Positions 44,327 to 56,485 of a stretch of 64,000 nt of DNA are shown one piece after another. Position 1 is the first letter of the stretch. The number at the start of each line of letters is the position of its first letter. The DNA is from Agapanthus africanus (lineage: Eukaryota > Streptophyta > Magnoliopsida > Asparagales > Amaryllidaceae). The position numbers were made by a program, and so were the translations under genes. The stretch covers positions 516,001-580,000 of the forward strand of contig CM057351.1 in the NCBI GenBank assembly GCA_030015575.1, read 5' to 3'. The notes beneath the pieces were generated by a model, which was not told where the DNA came from, searched no databases, and saw only the letters and a list, made by a program, of their open reading frames with translations.

Positions 44327-47300
44327 GTGTTTCTTTTCTCTCTCCAGGCAGCAACCTTTTCACGCCCTAATCAAGATAATAAAATGTATCGCTTGACCAA
44401 TCCGAATTCTTATTCGGGACTGAGGAAAGTTGGTTCAGCTCTAACTTGTGACAACAGTCATGAGTATGAGAATGGGAAAGGGGATTGTATGGATTTCCAG
44501 GATACCCAGTCGAAGAAGAAGCATGGTTTTGCATCTACTTCAGGTGTTCTTGTAATTGAGAACTGTTTTACGGTCAGCCCTACCTCCTGGGTACTTGATA
44601 CCGGATCAGGATCTCATATCTGTAATTTATTGCAGGGACTGAGAAAAAATAGGAAAGTTGCACCGGGTGATATGTCGCTCAGAGTAGCGAACGGAGCACA
44701 AGTTAATGCGGCAGCCGTCGGTGAATATCACCTAGTATTGCCAAATGGCAAGACTATGATTTTGAACGATTGCTACTATGTACCCTCCATGGTTTGCAAC
44801 ATCATATCAGTTTCTTTACTCGATAAAGATGGATATAACTTTGTTCTTGAAAAGAATATCATGAACATTTACCTTCATAAGGTACTGGTTGCAGAGGGTA
44901 CACTGTGTAATGGTATCTACGTTCTAAATCAGAATACAGTTCTCAATATACAAAACACACGCAAGAGGAAGAATTCAGATACGAATGAATCCTACTTGTG
45001 GCATTGTAGACTTGGTCATGTCGGAGAGAAAAGACTGAGTAAGTTGCATAAAGATGGACTCTTGGATGCGTTCGAGTTTTCATCTTATGAAACTTGTCAG
45101 TCTTGTCTCAAAGGGAAGATGACCAAATCTCCGTTCACCGGACATGGAGAAAGAGCAGCAGAGCTCTTGGGACTCATACATAGTGATGTATGTGGTCCGA
45201 TGTCTATACATGCAAGGGGTGGGTTCTCGTACTTCATCACATTCACTGACGATCTCTCTAGGTTCGGATATGTGTATCTGATGAAACACAAATCTGAAGC
45301 TTTTGAGAAATTCAAGGAATTCAGAAAGGAAGTAGAGAACCAGACGGGCAAAAGTATCAAGATCCTCCGGTCTGACAGGGGAGGGGAGTACTTAAGCACG
45401 GAATTCCTAGATTACTTAAAAGAGAATGGTATTCTCTCTCAGCTTACTCCTCCTTATACACCACAGCACAACGGTGTATCGGAGCGGAGGAATCGTACCC
45501 TATTGGATATGGTTCGCTCCATGATGAGTAGTGCTGAGTTACCTCTTTCATTCTTGGGACATGCGCTTCAGACAGCGGCATACCTTTTGAATCAAGTTCC
45601 GTCCAAATCTGTGCCTAAAACTCCGTATGAAATATGGAGCAGTAAGAAACCATGTCTGAAGTTTATTAAGATATGGGGTTGTCCGGCCTATGTGAAAACA
45701 CAGAAACCAGACAAGCTAGAGGCACGATCAGTTCTGTGTAAATTTGTGGGATATCTTAAAAACTCACTGGGATATCTGTTCTACCACACTGAGGAACAGA
45801 AGGTGTTTGTATCTCGCCACGCCACCTTCTTAGAAAGGGAGTTTCTTGCAAAAGAAACTAGTGGGAGTTCGGTAGAACTGGAAGAAATTCAGCGACCACA
45901 AAATGTAACTGAAAATTTGGAGGAACCGCTAGATTCTATAACCCCAGACGAACCTCAGCCACTCTGCAGATCTGGCTGGATTTCTCATCCGCCCGAGAGA
46001 TACTACGGTTTTCTCATAGACGGGGATCGAGAGGATTGCATCTTGGAAGAAGATGACCCTACCAGTTTCAGGCAGGCCATTATCAGTAGGGATTCTGATA
46101 AGTGGCAGGAAGCAATGCAATCCGAAATGGAGTCCATGTACGCCAATAAAGTGTGGACCTTGGATATTGCTCCACCTGGGGTAAAACCCGTTGGATGCAA
46201 ATGGATCTACAAAAGGAAACTTGGTGTAGATGGGCAGGTGGAAACCTATAAAGCTAGACTCGTTGCAAAAGGTTTTCGTCAAAGACCTGGTTTGGACTAT
46301 GATGAAACTTTTTCTCCGGTGGCTATGCTTAAATCCATTCGGATCCTACTTGCCATTGCTGCCTTCCATGACTATGAAATCTGGCAGATGGATGTTAAAA
46401 CGGCTTTCCTAAACGGTTGTTTGGAAGAGTGCGTTTACATGGATCAACCAGAAGGTTTCGTAGACAGTGGGAGCAGCGGAAAGGTGTGCAAGTTGCTTAA
46501 ATCCATTTATGGATTAAAGCAGGCATCGCGGAGCTGGAACATCTGTTTTGATGAGGCAATCAAGGAATTTGATTTCATCAAGAACGAAGATGAACCATGT
46601 GTGTATAAGAAGATTGTAGGACGAACTGTCGTATTCCTAGTCTTGTACGTGGACGACATTCTTTTGATAGGAAATGATATTCCTATGCTACAATCGGTCA
46701 AGCAATTTTTGTCACAAAGGTTCTCCATGAAGGACCTGGGTGATGCCTCGTACATTCTGGGGATCAAGATCTATAGAGATAGATCCAATAAACTATTGGG
46801 ACTTTCGCAGTCCAGGTACATAGAGACCGTACTAAAGAGATTTAGTATGGAGGGTTCCAAGCGCGGTAACATACCCGCATTGCACGGAATTACCCTCTTC
46901 AAGAAGATGTCTCCTAAGACTGACGAGGAGAAGGTTCGCATGAGCACTATACCCTACGCTTCGGCGGTAGGATCTATAATGTATGCGATGCTATGTACAA
47001 GACCAGATGTAGCTTACGCGTTAAGTACGGTAAGCCGGTATCAGTCAGACCCAGGGGAGGACCACTGGACAGCAGTGAAGAACATTCTCAAGTACCTGAG
47101 AAGGACTAAGGAGATGTTCCTGGTTTACGGTAATGGAGACCTCAGGGTCGAGTCCTTTACCGATTCAAGCTTCCAGAGTGACAAAGATGACAGCAAGTCT
47201 GTCTCGGGTTTTGTGTTTACCCTCAACGGAGGGGCGGTATGTTGGAGGAGTTCCAAGCAGGATACCGTCGCAGACTCGACGATGGAGGCTGAATACATTG

Positions 47301-47689
47301 CTGCAAGCGATGCCGCAAAAGAGACGGTCTGGATGAAGAAGTTCATTAGTGAACTTCAGGTGGTTCCGTCCATTGTTGACCCAATACCTTTGTATTGCGA
47401 TAACAATGGGGCTATAGCTTTAGCGAAGGAACCAAGGTCCCATCAGAAATCCAGGCACATCTTAAGGCGGTATCACCTGATCAGGGAGATCATTGATCGC
47501 CAGGAGATCGAGGTGCGGAGAGTGGACACAAAGGACAACACTGCGGACCCATTCACGAAGGCTTTACCCCAGACTCAGTTCGAGCGGCTGATCGAGATGA
47601 TAGGTCTTCGATACGCCAGTACATGGCCTAAGTGCAAGTGGGAGATTGTTAGTGTATATGCCCTAGAGGCTATTACTGTATCATACTAG
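44327..47689 (+). CDS. pol: Copia polyprotein: protease, integrase, RT, RNase H (gag-deleted)
   Basis: 1,120 codons without a stop. Domains in order: gag remnants (residues 20-80); aspartic protease DTGSGSH (91-97); pre-integrase zinc finger (LWHCRLGH about 224, CQSC about 257); integrase core with D287 (SDVCGP), D350 (RSDRGGEY) and E386 (GVSERRNR); RT from about 605 with YVDD at 774-777; RNase H with D946, the MEAEY block (986-990) and D1025. All catalytic residues expected for a Copia Pol are present. The first ATG lies within the CT-rich leader; M20 is the likelier true start because NPNSYSGLRKV after it lines up with GPNYKDWLRNV in the Gag of A. Capsid and zinc knuckle are missing (roughly 230 codons), yet the frame is kept. 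The normal stop is lost: the frame runs through the polypurine tract and ends inside the 3' LTR. Confidence 0.95.
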   Translation: MFLFSLQAATFSRPNQDNKMYRLTNPNSYSGLRKVGSALTCDNSHEYENGKGDCMDFQDTQSKKKHGFASTSGVLVIENCFTVSPTSWVLDTGSGSHICNLLQGLRKNRKVAPGDMSLRVANGAQVNAAAVGEYHLVLPNGKTMILNDCYYVPSMVCNIISVSLLDKDGYNFVLEKNIMNIYLHKVLVAEGTLCNGIYVLNQNTVLNIQNTRKRKNSDTNESYLWHCRLGHVGEKRLSKLHKDGLLDAFEFSSYETCQSCLKGKMTKSPFTGHGERAAELLGLIHSDVCGPMSIHARGGFSYFITFTDDLSRFGYVYLMKHKSEAFEKFKEFRKEVENQTGKSIKILRSDRGGEYLSTEFLDYLKENGILSQLTPPYTPQHNGVSERRNRTLLDMVRSMMSSAELPLSFLGHALQTAAYLLNQVPSKSVPKTPYEIWSSKKPCLKFIKIWGCPAYVKTQKPDKLEARSVLCKFVGYLKNSLGYLFYHTEEQKVFVSRHATFLEREFLAKETSGSSVELEEIQRPQNVTENLEEPLDSITPDEPQPLCRSGWISHPPERYYGFLIDGDREDCILEEDDPTSFRQAIISRDSDKWQEAMQSEMESMYANKVWTLDIAPPGVKPVGCKWIYKRKLGVDGQVETYKARLVAKGFRQRPGLDYDETFSPVAMLKSIRILLAIAAFHDYEIWQMDVKTAFLNGCLEECVYMDQPEGFVDSGSSGKVCKLLKSIYGLKQASRSWNICFDEAIKEFDFIKNEDEPCVYKKIVGRTVVFLVLYVDDILLIGNDIPMLQSVKQFLSQRFSMKDLGDASYILGIKIYRDRSNKLLGLSQSRYIETVLKRFSMEGSKRGNIPALHGITLFKKMSPKTDEEKVRMSTIPYASAVGSIMYAMLCTRPDVAYALSTVSRYQSDPGEDHWTAVKNILKYLRRTKEMFLVYGNGDLRVESFTDSSFQSDKDDSKSVSGFVFTLNGGAVCWRSSKQDTVADSTMEAEYIAASDAAKETVWMKKFISELQVVPSIVDPIPLYCDNNGAIALAKEPRSHQKSRHILRRYHLIREIIDRQEIEVRRVDTKDNTADPFTKALPQTQFERLIEMIGLRYASTWPKCKWEIVSVYALEAITVSY
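47634..47646 (+). promoter_or_regulatory. Polypurine tract of element B
   Basis: GCAAGTGGGAGAT directly before the 3' LTR, as in A. It is translated as part of the extended pol frame. Confidence 0.88.
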
Positions 47690-49728
47690 TATGTATATTA
47701 CTTGATGGAAGCTTGGGATATTCACAGTTGTACAGACAATCTTGCTCAATATAGTAGTATGCTACTTGGTTTGTCTCTGCTTTAATGTGTACTTGTGTGT
47801 TTATTTATTATATCACCTATACGCATTAGTAGAGCCCTTTGGATCTTTGCTTGATTACCGGCGTTGTGATGGCGATCACACTCGTGGGGGCTGGGTAATC
47901 TACAAGCACATCCTTATACACGTCCCTAGTCGTGGGAGTATCGAGATAGGGCATCGATACTCCGGAGTAGACTAGCGTATGCGCTTCTCATCCCAGCACG
48001 GGAGACGGTCTGTCCCACAGCCGTCGGTACGTCGTACTTGAGATAGTATGCGGGTGCTCGTTAGGTTACGAGTACACTGGACAGGACTCGTCGGGAACTG
48101 ATGGTTGGTATTATACCTATCGTCAGTTATCAGTTCCCAGGTGACATGAATACAGCTTAGTCCGCTGACTTGACACTGTCACTCCGCCTCGAGTGTGTTC
48201 CCACTGTTCTTTGATTACTACCCTACCACGGCTCTTCTGAGTTGTGCAAACAGGTAGTAGTTGGGAGCAGTCCCGAAGTACTTGGAGGCAGTGACGGTTA
48301 GACAGGATTCGTCTCTCCCGGTATTGGGGGTTGACATCGCGCTGTGTCTAGGAGAGCCATTACACAAGTAGTCCCTGGCCAGGGCAAGCGAGATATACTG
48401 GTAGGTTCCAGTGCTATCTCAGGGTGTTCTGGGCTTCACTCCGACACGACTTGTACCGCTATTGGGGGACTGACGTTTACCGCCCCCTAGGCCCGCCATG
48501 CGATGTATCAGACGAACAGACCGGACTGTACGGAGAATGTCACATTCAGACTCAGTAGGAGTTCAGATGGGTTTTATCTCGTCAGTCTTCTTATCGGCAT
48601 CTACCTGGGGACCGTTACGCACAGCTAGTGCCGCTTGCGGTCTGTGGTTAAACCCACTGCCAGCGTAGTGTCGAGTCTTTAGAGTCCCACACAGAGGGCT
48701 ATTCGCCTCTGGGCAAAACAGGGTAGAGGTCGCATGGTTTTGCGACAGGGTTCGTTCTCATCCGCGCACTTGTGCACGTTTGAAGTCCAGACGGATATTA
48801 CTGGCTGGCTCTGGTTTGAGTCAGATACTGGTATATGTTTTGGGGTTGCTTTTATCTCTCAGTATTCTTGTTCCTCGGAACGAGAATGCAGGTGTGTATG
48901 CACAGTTGCTTGAGGCGGAGGATGAGATCTTTCATTAGGGTTTCGGAACGGGTGCGTATGCACAGTTGACAGTCGTCTTTTTCCAAACCCTAATGGATTT
49001 ATGAAATATCAATTAATAATAGTAATTAAATGAAATAATGTTATGGTTGATTTTGTTGACTTGTTGACCATGGTTGAATGTTGACCATCATCATTGCTTT
49101 GCAAGGATACTCCTTGATTCTAGCTTACATTCATTTAATAAAGTGATGATGGTGGTCATTCCAAATACAACCATCAACTATTTCATTTTGATTTATTATT
49201 ATTAATTAGATAAATCATTTTCCTTTTGTTATGGTTGCAAGAGGAAAATAGCTCATTCTATCATATTGATTCTCTCTCCTCACTTCATCTTCTTCCTCCT
49301 CCTCTTCAAGGAGAGCAAATCTCATGTGTTGAGAATCATCTCCTTGAAGATATAACACCCCAAAGCACACTCTACTCACTCTAAGGTAGAAGGTCTAGCA
49401 AGCCGAATACCTTAGTTCTCTCAAGATCGAGAAAGGAGCCCAAGGATGAAGCCCTCAGGTGGATCTATCTTCGGCAAAGAGGAGACGAGGAGGGGAATCC
49501 ATTCAAGCTACTACAAAGAGCAAGAAAGAAGAAGAACAACAAGAAGAGAAGGAGTTCAAGTTGAGGTATAACCACTTTGCCGAGTAGTTAACTCTTCTTT
49601 GCAAGTATGCTAGTTTAGTTTAGCAAAGATCCGGCTTTTACGGTCCATGTTACAAAGTTTAGAAAAAAATTTTGTTTTACCGTTTCCGCATCCCCGAAAG
49701 TACCAGGAGAGGTAACGTGGACCTAACA
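47647..49728 (+). repeat. 3' LTR of element B
   Basis: Same length as the 5' LTR. Differences are mostly transitions, for example GGCCATTAC to GGCTATTAC near the start. Confidence 0.96.
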
Positions 49729-52200
49729 GCCTTCATATGATTCCTGATAGTGTTAACCTTTTCAACTGTCTGCACAACCAAATCTGGTCCCAACAATCTT
49801 CGTTCATCGACATCATCCCAACAAACAGGTGAACGGCATTTACGACCATACAAAGCTTCAAACGGAGCCATCTGGATAGTTGCATGAAAACTGTTGTTAT
49901 ACGAAAACTCCACCAAGTGTAGATGATCCTCCCAAGAACCCTTGAAGTTCAACATGCATGCTCTCAACATATCTTCAAGAGTTTGGATCGTTCTCTCCGA
50001 CTGACCATCAGTTTGAGGATGATAAGCTGTGCTAAACTTCAATCGAGTCCCCAAACTTTCCTGTAAACTCCTCCAGAAGTGTGATAAGAACCGAGTGTCC
50101 CGATCGGACACGATGCTCACCGGTACTCCATGCAACCTTACAATCTCCTGCATATACCGCTCTGCCAAAGTCTCTGTTGATTGATCAACCCGGAAAGGAA
50201 TAAAATGAGCTGCCTTGGTCAATCAATCAACAATCACCCATACAGCATTGTTGCCTTTTGGACTCCGCGGTAAAGCCGTCACGAAATCCATGGTTATATG
50301 TTCCCACTTCCACTGAGGAATCGGAAGTGGCTGCAATAAACCAGCAACCCTTTGATGTTCAGCCTTAACTTGCTGACACACCAAGCACTTTGCCACAAAG
50401 CGAGCAATCTCCCGTTTCATGCCTTCCCACCAGAAATGCTGTCGAATATCTTAGTACATCTTTGTGCCTCCTGGATGTACAGAATAAGCTGAACTGTGTG
50501 CCTCCTTCATAAGCTCTTCGCGAACATCTCCCTTTGGCACACACAAACGGCTACCATACCTCAACGAACCATCTTCGTGGATTAGTAAATCTGTTCGTAG
50601 CCCGGCTTCAACTTGCTTTCGAAACTTTTGCAGTCTAGGATCCTGCGATTGTGTTGCTTTAATATTCTCGATCAAAGATGAATGTACTTGCAGCTGCAAC
50701 AACTGTCCCGTAGAACGCGGTAGCACAACCTCCAAGTCAAATTTTCGAAAATCTGCGACGATCTCCTTCTGCGTAGTTAACACCTGAATTACTGGTAACC
50801 GACTAAGCGCATCCGGCACAACATTAACCTTCCCCGGATGGTACTTAAGATCAAGAACGTAGTCAGCCATCAGCTCCAACCATCTACGCTGCCTCATGTT
50901 AAGCTCCTTCTGTGTGAACACATATTTCAAGCTCTTATGATCTGTAAAAACTTCGACTCTTTCGCCCAAAAGGTAGTGTCTCCAAATCTTCAAGCGAAAA
51001 TCACAGCCGCAAGCTCCAAGTCATGAGTTGGATAATTCTTCTCATGGGTCTTCAACTGTCTCGATGCGTATGCTACAACCTTCCCATGCTGCATCAAAAC
51101 ACATCCCAATTCTTTCCCAAATGCGTCGCTGTGAATCACCAATCCTCCGGAATTGTCTGGCACGGTCAGAATAGGGGCGGTTATCAACTTCTGCTTCAAC
51201 GTCTCGAAAGCTAACGCACACTTATCCGCCCATACAAAAGGTACCTCCTTGCACGTAAGCTTGGTCAACGGCTCTGCCAGACGAGCAAAGTTCTCCACAA
51301 ATCTCCTGTAGTATCCGGCTAATCCAAGGAAACTTCTTATCTCGGCAACATTCTTTGGAATAGGCCAATCTCGAACTGCTGCAATCTTTTCTGGATCGAC
51401 GGCATTGCCATCGCCAGACACAACATGCCCCAGAAACTTTACTTCCTCCAGCCCAAACTCGCACTTACTCATCTTCGCATACAATTTCTCCCGTCTCAAC
51501 GTCTGCAGTGCGATCTTTAAATGCTCAGCATGCTCCTCAAAACTCTTCGAGTAAACCAGAATATCGTCAATGAAGACCACGATAAACTGGTCCAAGAACG
51601 GTGAAAAGATTCGGTCCATCAAGTCCATGAATACTACCGGCGCATTCGTTACTCCGAAGGGCATCACTAAGTATTCGTAATGTCCGTACCGAGTTCGAAA
51701 CGCCGTCTTGCAAATATCTTCTGCTTTTACTCGAACCTGATGATATCCGGATCGCAAATCCAGCTTCGAGAATACCCTCGCGCCACTAAGCTGCTCAAAA
51801 AGTTCTCCAATGTGAGGGATCGGGTACTTGTTCTTAATAGTCACCCGGTTTAATTCTCGATAGTCGATGCACATCCTTCTCGTGCCATCCTTCTTCTTTA
51901 CTAGAAGAACTGGAGCTCCCCAAGGCGAGTTACTGCTTCGAATCTAACCCTTTTCAAGCAATTCAGCAACCTGTTTCTTTATTTCTTCCAACTCTACTGG
52001 CGCCATTGGATAATACGCTTTAGATACTGGCGCTGCACCAGGAATAAGATCAATTGCGAACTCCACGTCTCTCCTCGGCGGTAAACCCGATATATCTTCA
52101 AACACGTCCATAGAATCACGAACAACAGCCGGCTCTTTACTTTCATCACTTCCATTGATGCAAGAATATTGTTTGTCGGCCTAGCCCTAAACTCGACTGG
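49729..52200 (-). pseudogene. pol: Gypsy pol of element E: RT, RNase H, integrase
   Basis: Minus strand. The linker and RT start ([30 protein letters not shown]) begin near 52,130; a TAG at 51,946-51,948 interrupts. RT then runs from [11 protein letters not shown] with [13 protein letters not shown] and the active site [11 protein letters not shown]. RNase H shows [14 protein letters not shown] and [20 protein letters not shown]. Integrase has the HHCC finger (CLVCQQVKAEH), the segment WEHITMDFVTALPRSPKG, and the core residues D in FVTALP context, D in SDRDTRF and E in GQSERTIQ. Stops fall near 50,450 and 50,222. The integrase C-terminus lies beyond element B at 39,560-40,035. The residues and order match Tekay/Del chromoviruses. 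Confidence 0.93.
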
Positions 52201-52251
52201 CCCGACCGAACTGCTTCCTTAACGCAACTGTTGTCTGCTGCAAACTCCCTT

Positions 52252-52958
52252 TCATCCCAGATAAACTCTGCTGCTCTTGGCTGCTGCAAGTATTTGTGAG
52301 AAAGTGGTCAAACCCAGGGAGACAATCTGCCTCTGGATGTCCACGTCCAGTCTGCGCATGAACCTCCGTGCCCTGTCTGCATCGTTGGCAACTAAAGGTC
52401 CAGCGAAACTACTGGGTCTCGTCCATTCTGCTACATGCACATCTACGGGTGCTCCCTTCTGCTTTAGTCCGATGAACTTCTCTTCCATTTCCTCCCGTGC
52501 AGTCCGCGGGAAGAACTTCTCCAGGAAACTCTTAAAAAAATCCGTCCACTTGATCGGCTTGGGCAAGCGGGTCTCCTCAACAAGCCACCATTCTCGGGCG
52601 TAGTCCACTAGTTGAATGCGTACCACAACAACTTTTTTGTCATCTGGAATCTGTGCCGCAAAAAGCAAGTTCTCTGTGTCAACTAGCTACTGCTCCACTG
52701 GCAACAGCTCCTTTAAACCAGTAAATGTAGACGGACCCAACCGCCTGAAATCTGCTACGGTCCCTACTCGGTCAACTGGTCTAGCTCCAACATTGTTCAC
52801 AGACTGCTGAACGATATGCAAACCTTCCCGAAACGAGTCCGCTTGCTGCTGGATCAGCTCGGTCTGTTTCTTTGATTCTCCAGCATTCCTCTTATCACTC
52901 CAAGCATGGCGGCTTCGTCCACACGCCTCTGGTATGTCTTCAATTTCTTACCGGCCAT
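52252..52958 (-). pseudogene. gag: Gypsy gag of element E (no zinc knuckle)
   Basis: The minus-strand start MAGKKLKTYQRRVDEAAMLG at 52,958 is soon frameshifted (near 52,860). A capsid-type retrotransposon Gag domain follows (LVDYAREWWLVEE, FFKSFLEKFFP, EEMEEKFIGLKQ), and the frame ends at 52,252 after LAAAKSSRVY. A TAG occurs near 52,685. The zinc knuckle and the protease expected before RT are not found between 52,252 and 52,200, so a deletion joins gag almost directly to the RT linker. Confidence 0.85.
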
Positions 52959-53312
52959 AATCCTGAACTCAAAATACCCAACATTAGCATGATGATAGAT
53001 TTTGAATATAGATCAAGGCTAGAACTCCAAGATACTTAAATAGAGTACCGCATTGTAACTATGCCGCGGTATCATAGCCACAATTACATAACTCCATCCA
53101 AGTCGCCTAAGTCCTAGAGATAACAAGGAATCAGGTTTTCGAATCGATATGCAAAGGAAGTTCGCACATCGTAAAAGATATAATCAGGAAGAATGCGATT
53201 CAAGAATGGTAAAACGGTCAAGGTGGTAGGACATGTTTCCTAAACACGGGTATTCTGATTCGTGTATTGGGTACAATACCCAACTAAAAAAGAATCAACC
53301 CGACTATCCTAT
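52959..53312 (-). other. 5' leader of element E
   Basis: About 350 bases between primer-binding site and gag start. No ORF or repeat seen. Confidence 0.7.
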
Positions 53313-53328
53313 GACTCTGATACCAAAA
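53313..53328 (-). promoter_or_regulatory. Primer-binding site of element E
   Basis: TTTTGGTATCAGAGTC on the minus strand, six bases after the LTR end; typical for Tekay-type elements with one base change at the end. Confidence 0.88.
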
Positions 53329-53334
53329 GAACCA

Positions 53335-56300
53335 TGTCACGCCCCGCTTCCCAGAGTACGCTAGATTGGGCACGTGATATAGCCAACCATGCTACCTGTG
53401 GGTAGGAAGTATCCATCCACAGTCACATTACGGCTGTAGAGATATCAAGAACAAGATAAAACTATCTAAAACATGTCCATAATCCAGAATAACATGAGTG
53501 AATAATAAATAAATGCGGAAGCAAATGATCCAATACAAATAACTGAAAAGTGTGTCCCATAATGCGGGCTCACATCAGGAAATAAATGCAGGAAATAAAA
53601 CTAACTACTACTGAACTCACAGCTCAGCTTGCTGGCTGAAGTACTCCTGCTCGGACTGCAACAGCGGTACGGAATCTGGGCCATGCAAAACCCAGACGTC
53701 AGCGCGTCATGTCATCAAGTAATATAATATGAACAGTGTAGCAGGCAATGTAATATAAACATGAATACAGCAAGAATAACAATAATATGAATCATACCAG
53801 TACAGGGTAGCGTGCAGTGGGTAAACTAAACTGTTCTATCAGGTTTTCTATTCTAAAGTCTTTGAAATCAATTGATGAATTATCGATATAACTCAATAGT
53901 ATCCCGTACATACCCGGGACCACGGCCACAATATTCTCGGCTGCAGCTGAGACATGCCGCTAGGCACAAAACAGGAATGTGTACACTCGATAGTATCCCG
54001 TACATATCCGGGACCACGGCCACAATATTCTCGGCCGAAACCGAGACATGCCGCTAGGCACAAAACAAGAATGTGTACACCCAGAACAGGTAGTGAACTA
54101 TCGAGTTACAAGTCAGGTTTCACCTTTGATTTCCCCATACCCCCAAGTTATATATGTCAAGTCAGGTATTCAGTAGTCAAGAACTAATGCCAACACAGGA
54201 TCAGGTAAAAGCAGGTTTGTCTGGATAGACAACAGAAACGGTCCATGAGGACAACATGTTATGTTTGTTGGCATTAGACACAAGATCAGGTAACAGGTAA
54301 AGCCATGGTACATCAGGTCCAGCCAGGTAATATATAAAGGTGTCATGTCATGTCAAGAGTGTACGGTACCATGTCATGTCAAGTAGGAAGTGTAACATGT
54401 CAGGAAGCACAAGATGTCATGTGGGTGCTCATAATCAAACTAACATAAGCATGTGTATAAATAAACAAGCATGAGTACTATCAGAACAATAAAATGGAAC
54501 ATGTAATATGATATGCAAATAGATATAATTTCAAGGATATGGATGCACAGTTATCGATTAGGGTTACATTTATAGTTCCAATATTAATTAGGATGCAATT
54601 TATTAAATATGGAGTGTTAATATCACATTATTATGTAGTAATGTGATCTATGGATGCAATTATATGTATCTTAAATGCGATGGATGCAAACGGGTATCCG
54701 AAAAGTTATAAAACTATAAAATGGTAATGTGGGATGTACAACTAAGCAATATGTGATATAAATATTGATATAATAATATTAATATGGATAGCATATTCAA
54801 AGCGATTAATAACTATAAAAGTGGTATTGATTAACCATGCACAAGAAGGTTCCGTTCAGAAATTCAGCGTCACCCTAATTTGTAAAATAGCTTAAAAATA
54901 ACAAACGTTCTCCAAAAGGGACGTGTCTTATACCAAAACAAAGATAATTCAATAAGGTTTTCAGTTTTATAAGTATAAGCATCTCAGGTTGTCCATACAA
55001 AAAGTTATGAATATTCGAAATTGAAAGTTTGCTGCTGGAATTTCCTTGGACAGCAGTTTGGAGACATTTTCATTTGCATTTTACGTTATTTAAACAATTT
55101 ATTTTGCCAGTAAATATTTTATAGAGTTATAGTATTCTGAGTTAGCTTCGTAACGAACTAAAGAACGTATACTAATGATTTTTCTATGATTTATAATGAA
55201 TTTTATAAGATAAGGTGTACAGTAAATTTCAGATTTGTCATATCCGATTTTTCAACGACGTTTCATGTGTAAACTATAAGATTTTCAAATGTATAACATT
55301 ATAAAATGAAGATTATAAACTAATTAAAGATAATAATAATAAATATTACGACGATATATATTTTAAATGATATGGTTGCAGTATAATGTAATCTAGTATG
55401 TCACAAGATAAGTTTTCATGATCTAGATTTAATATGATATAACGGATGCAAACGGAACATCGAAACATTATAAAATTAAACATGGGGCACTAGATTTAAA
55501 CTATAGGTAAGGTATTTATTTAAATAGGTATAAAATGAATTATATAGCATGTAGCAAGATTAACTTGCCTCGATAGGTCGAGAATCGGGAAAACGGAACG
55601 TTAACCGTCGGCGGGGAAAACTCGCGACGGGCGCACGGTTCACGGAATGAACCCAAACGATGAGCAAAGGAACCACATGGGTCGGGGTACCTCGCTGGAA
55701 CGTCAAGAAGCGTCACCGGCACGACGGAATTCCGGCAACAAAAGAACAGTTAAAAAAATGAGAAACGAGACATGAAGCAAGAAGAGAAAGAATGATAAAG
55801 AGAAGTACGAGAGAATATATGAGAGAGAAAGAGAAAAAGTGGAGAGAGAGAGAGAGCTGCAGGTGGGGGCCCACGGAATTAAAAGGAACGCGATTGGCTA
55901 AAGGGGAATCGTTAGTTAGGGATAAATATTAATTAAAGATTCAAAACATTTTAAGGAACAGTAGGATATATATATAGGTTAATTTAAAGATTTAAAAGAT
56001 AGGTAATGAACAGTAAGATATCAGGTTAGTTAGAAAAATATATGCGATGGTTTTAATAATATTAAAATTTGGGATTTTGGCGCCAAATAAAACATTTCTA
56101 AATCGCCCCCGGGTCGAGTCCAAAAATTTGAAATTGAAATAATAGGAATTTAAGCGGGATCCAAATTTTAAAATTAAGTATTTTATTATTAAAAAGCATA
56201 CCTCCAAAACGGACACATGTACGCGCGCGTAGCCGTCCAAACTCGTCCGTTTCACTGAACGGGACGAGAACACCATGCACGGACGCTACCACGAGGCTAG

Positions 56301-56485
56301 GGGTGTCAAGTAGGCCAAGATGAATATTTTAAATTTTATTTTAGATGCCAAAATTTGTTATATGTAGAAATGACTTTGCCGGGTAAATTTTACAGTAAGC
56401 AACAAACAAGCAAGTTAAATAAAATGAGTACCACATTATGCTCAAACAGTAACTGAAAATAGTAGCATTTGGCTCGGGTGTTACA
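53335..56485 (-). repeat. 5' LTR of element E
   Basis: 3,151 bp, matching 36,343-39,494 with few substitutions and small indels (for example GAGAGAGAAAGAG near 55,820). Confidence 0.94.

Larger units (their letters stand above)
40036..49728 (+). mobile_element. Element B: young Copia retrotransposon lacking gag
   Basis: Two LTRs of exactly 2,082 bp (40,036-42,117 and 47,647-49,728) differ at only about two dozen positions by eye (around 99 percent identity). Exact TSD GCCTT, an intact primer-binding site and an intact polypurine tract complete it. Pol is one open frame of 1,120 codons. Gag is reduced to short remnants. It sits in the integrase of E, so it is the most recent insertion in this nest. 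Confidence 0.97.
36343..56485 (-). mobile_element. Element E: Tekay/Del-like gypsy chromovirus, split by B
   Basis: LTRs at 36,343-39,494 and 53,335-56,485 (about 3,151 bp each), exact TSD AGCGT (36,338-36,342 and 56,486-56,490), primer-binding site at 53,313-53,328. On the minus strand the LTR starts TGTAACACCCGA and ends GGGGCGTGACA. Pol order is RT, RNase H, integrase, and a chromodomain-like tail. Protease and the Gag zinc knuckle appear deleted. Several stops make it inactive. Confidence 0.94.

Noticed and set aside
44270..44347. Definite intron in the Copia leader
   Set aside because: A CT-rich tract and AG are conserved in A, B and C, but no matching 5' splice site could be fixed, so I left it as a remark.
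46003..46282. Minus-strand frames inside the B pol gene
   Set aside because: They are shadows of the intact plus-strand frame.
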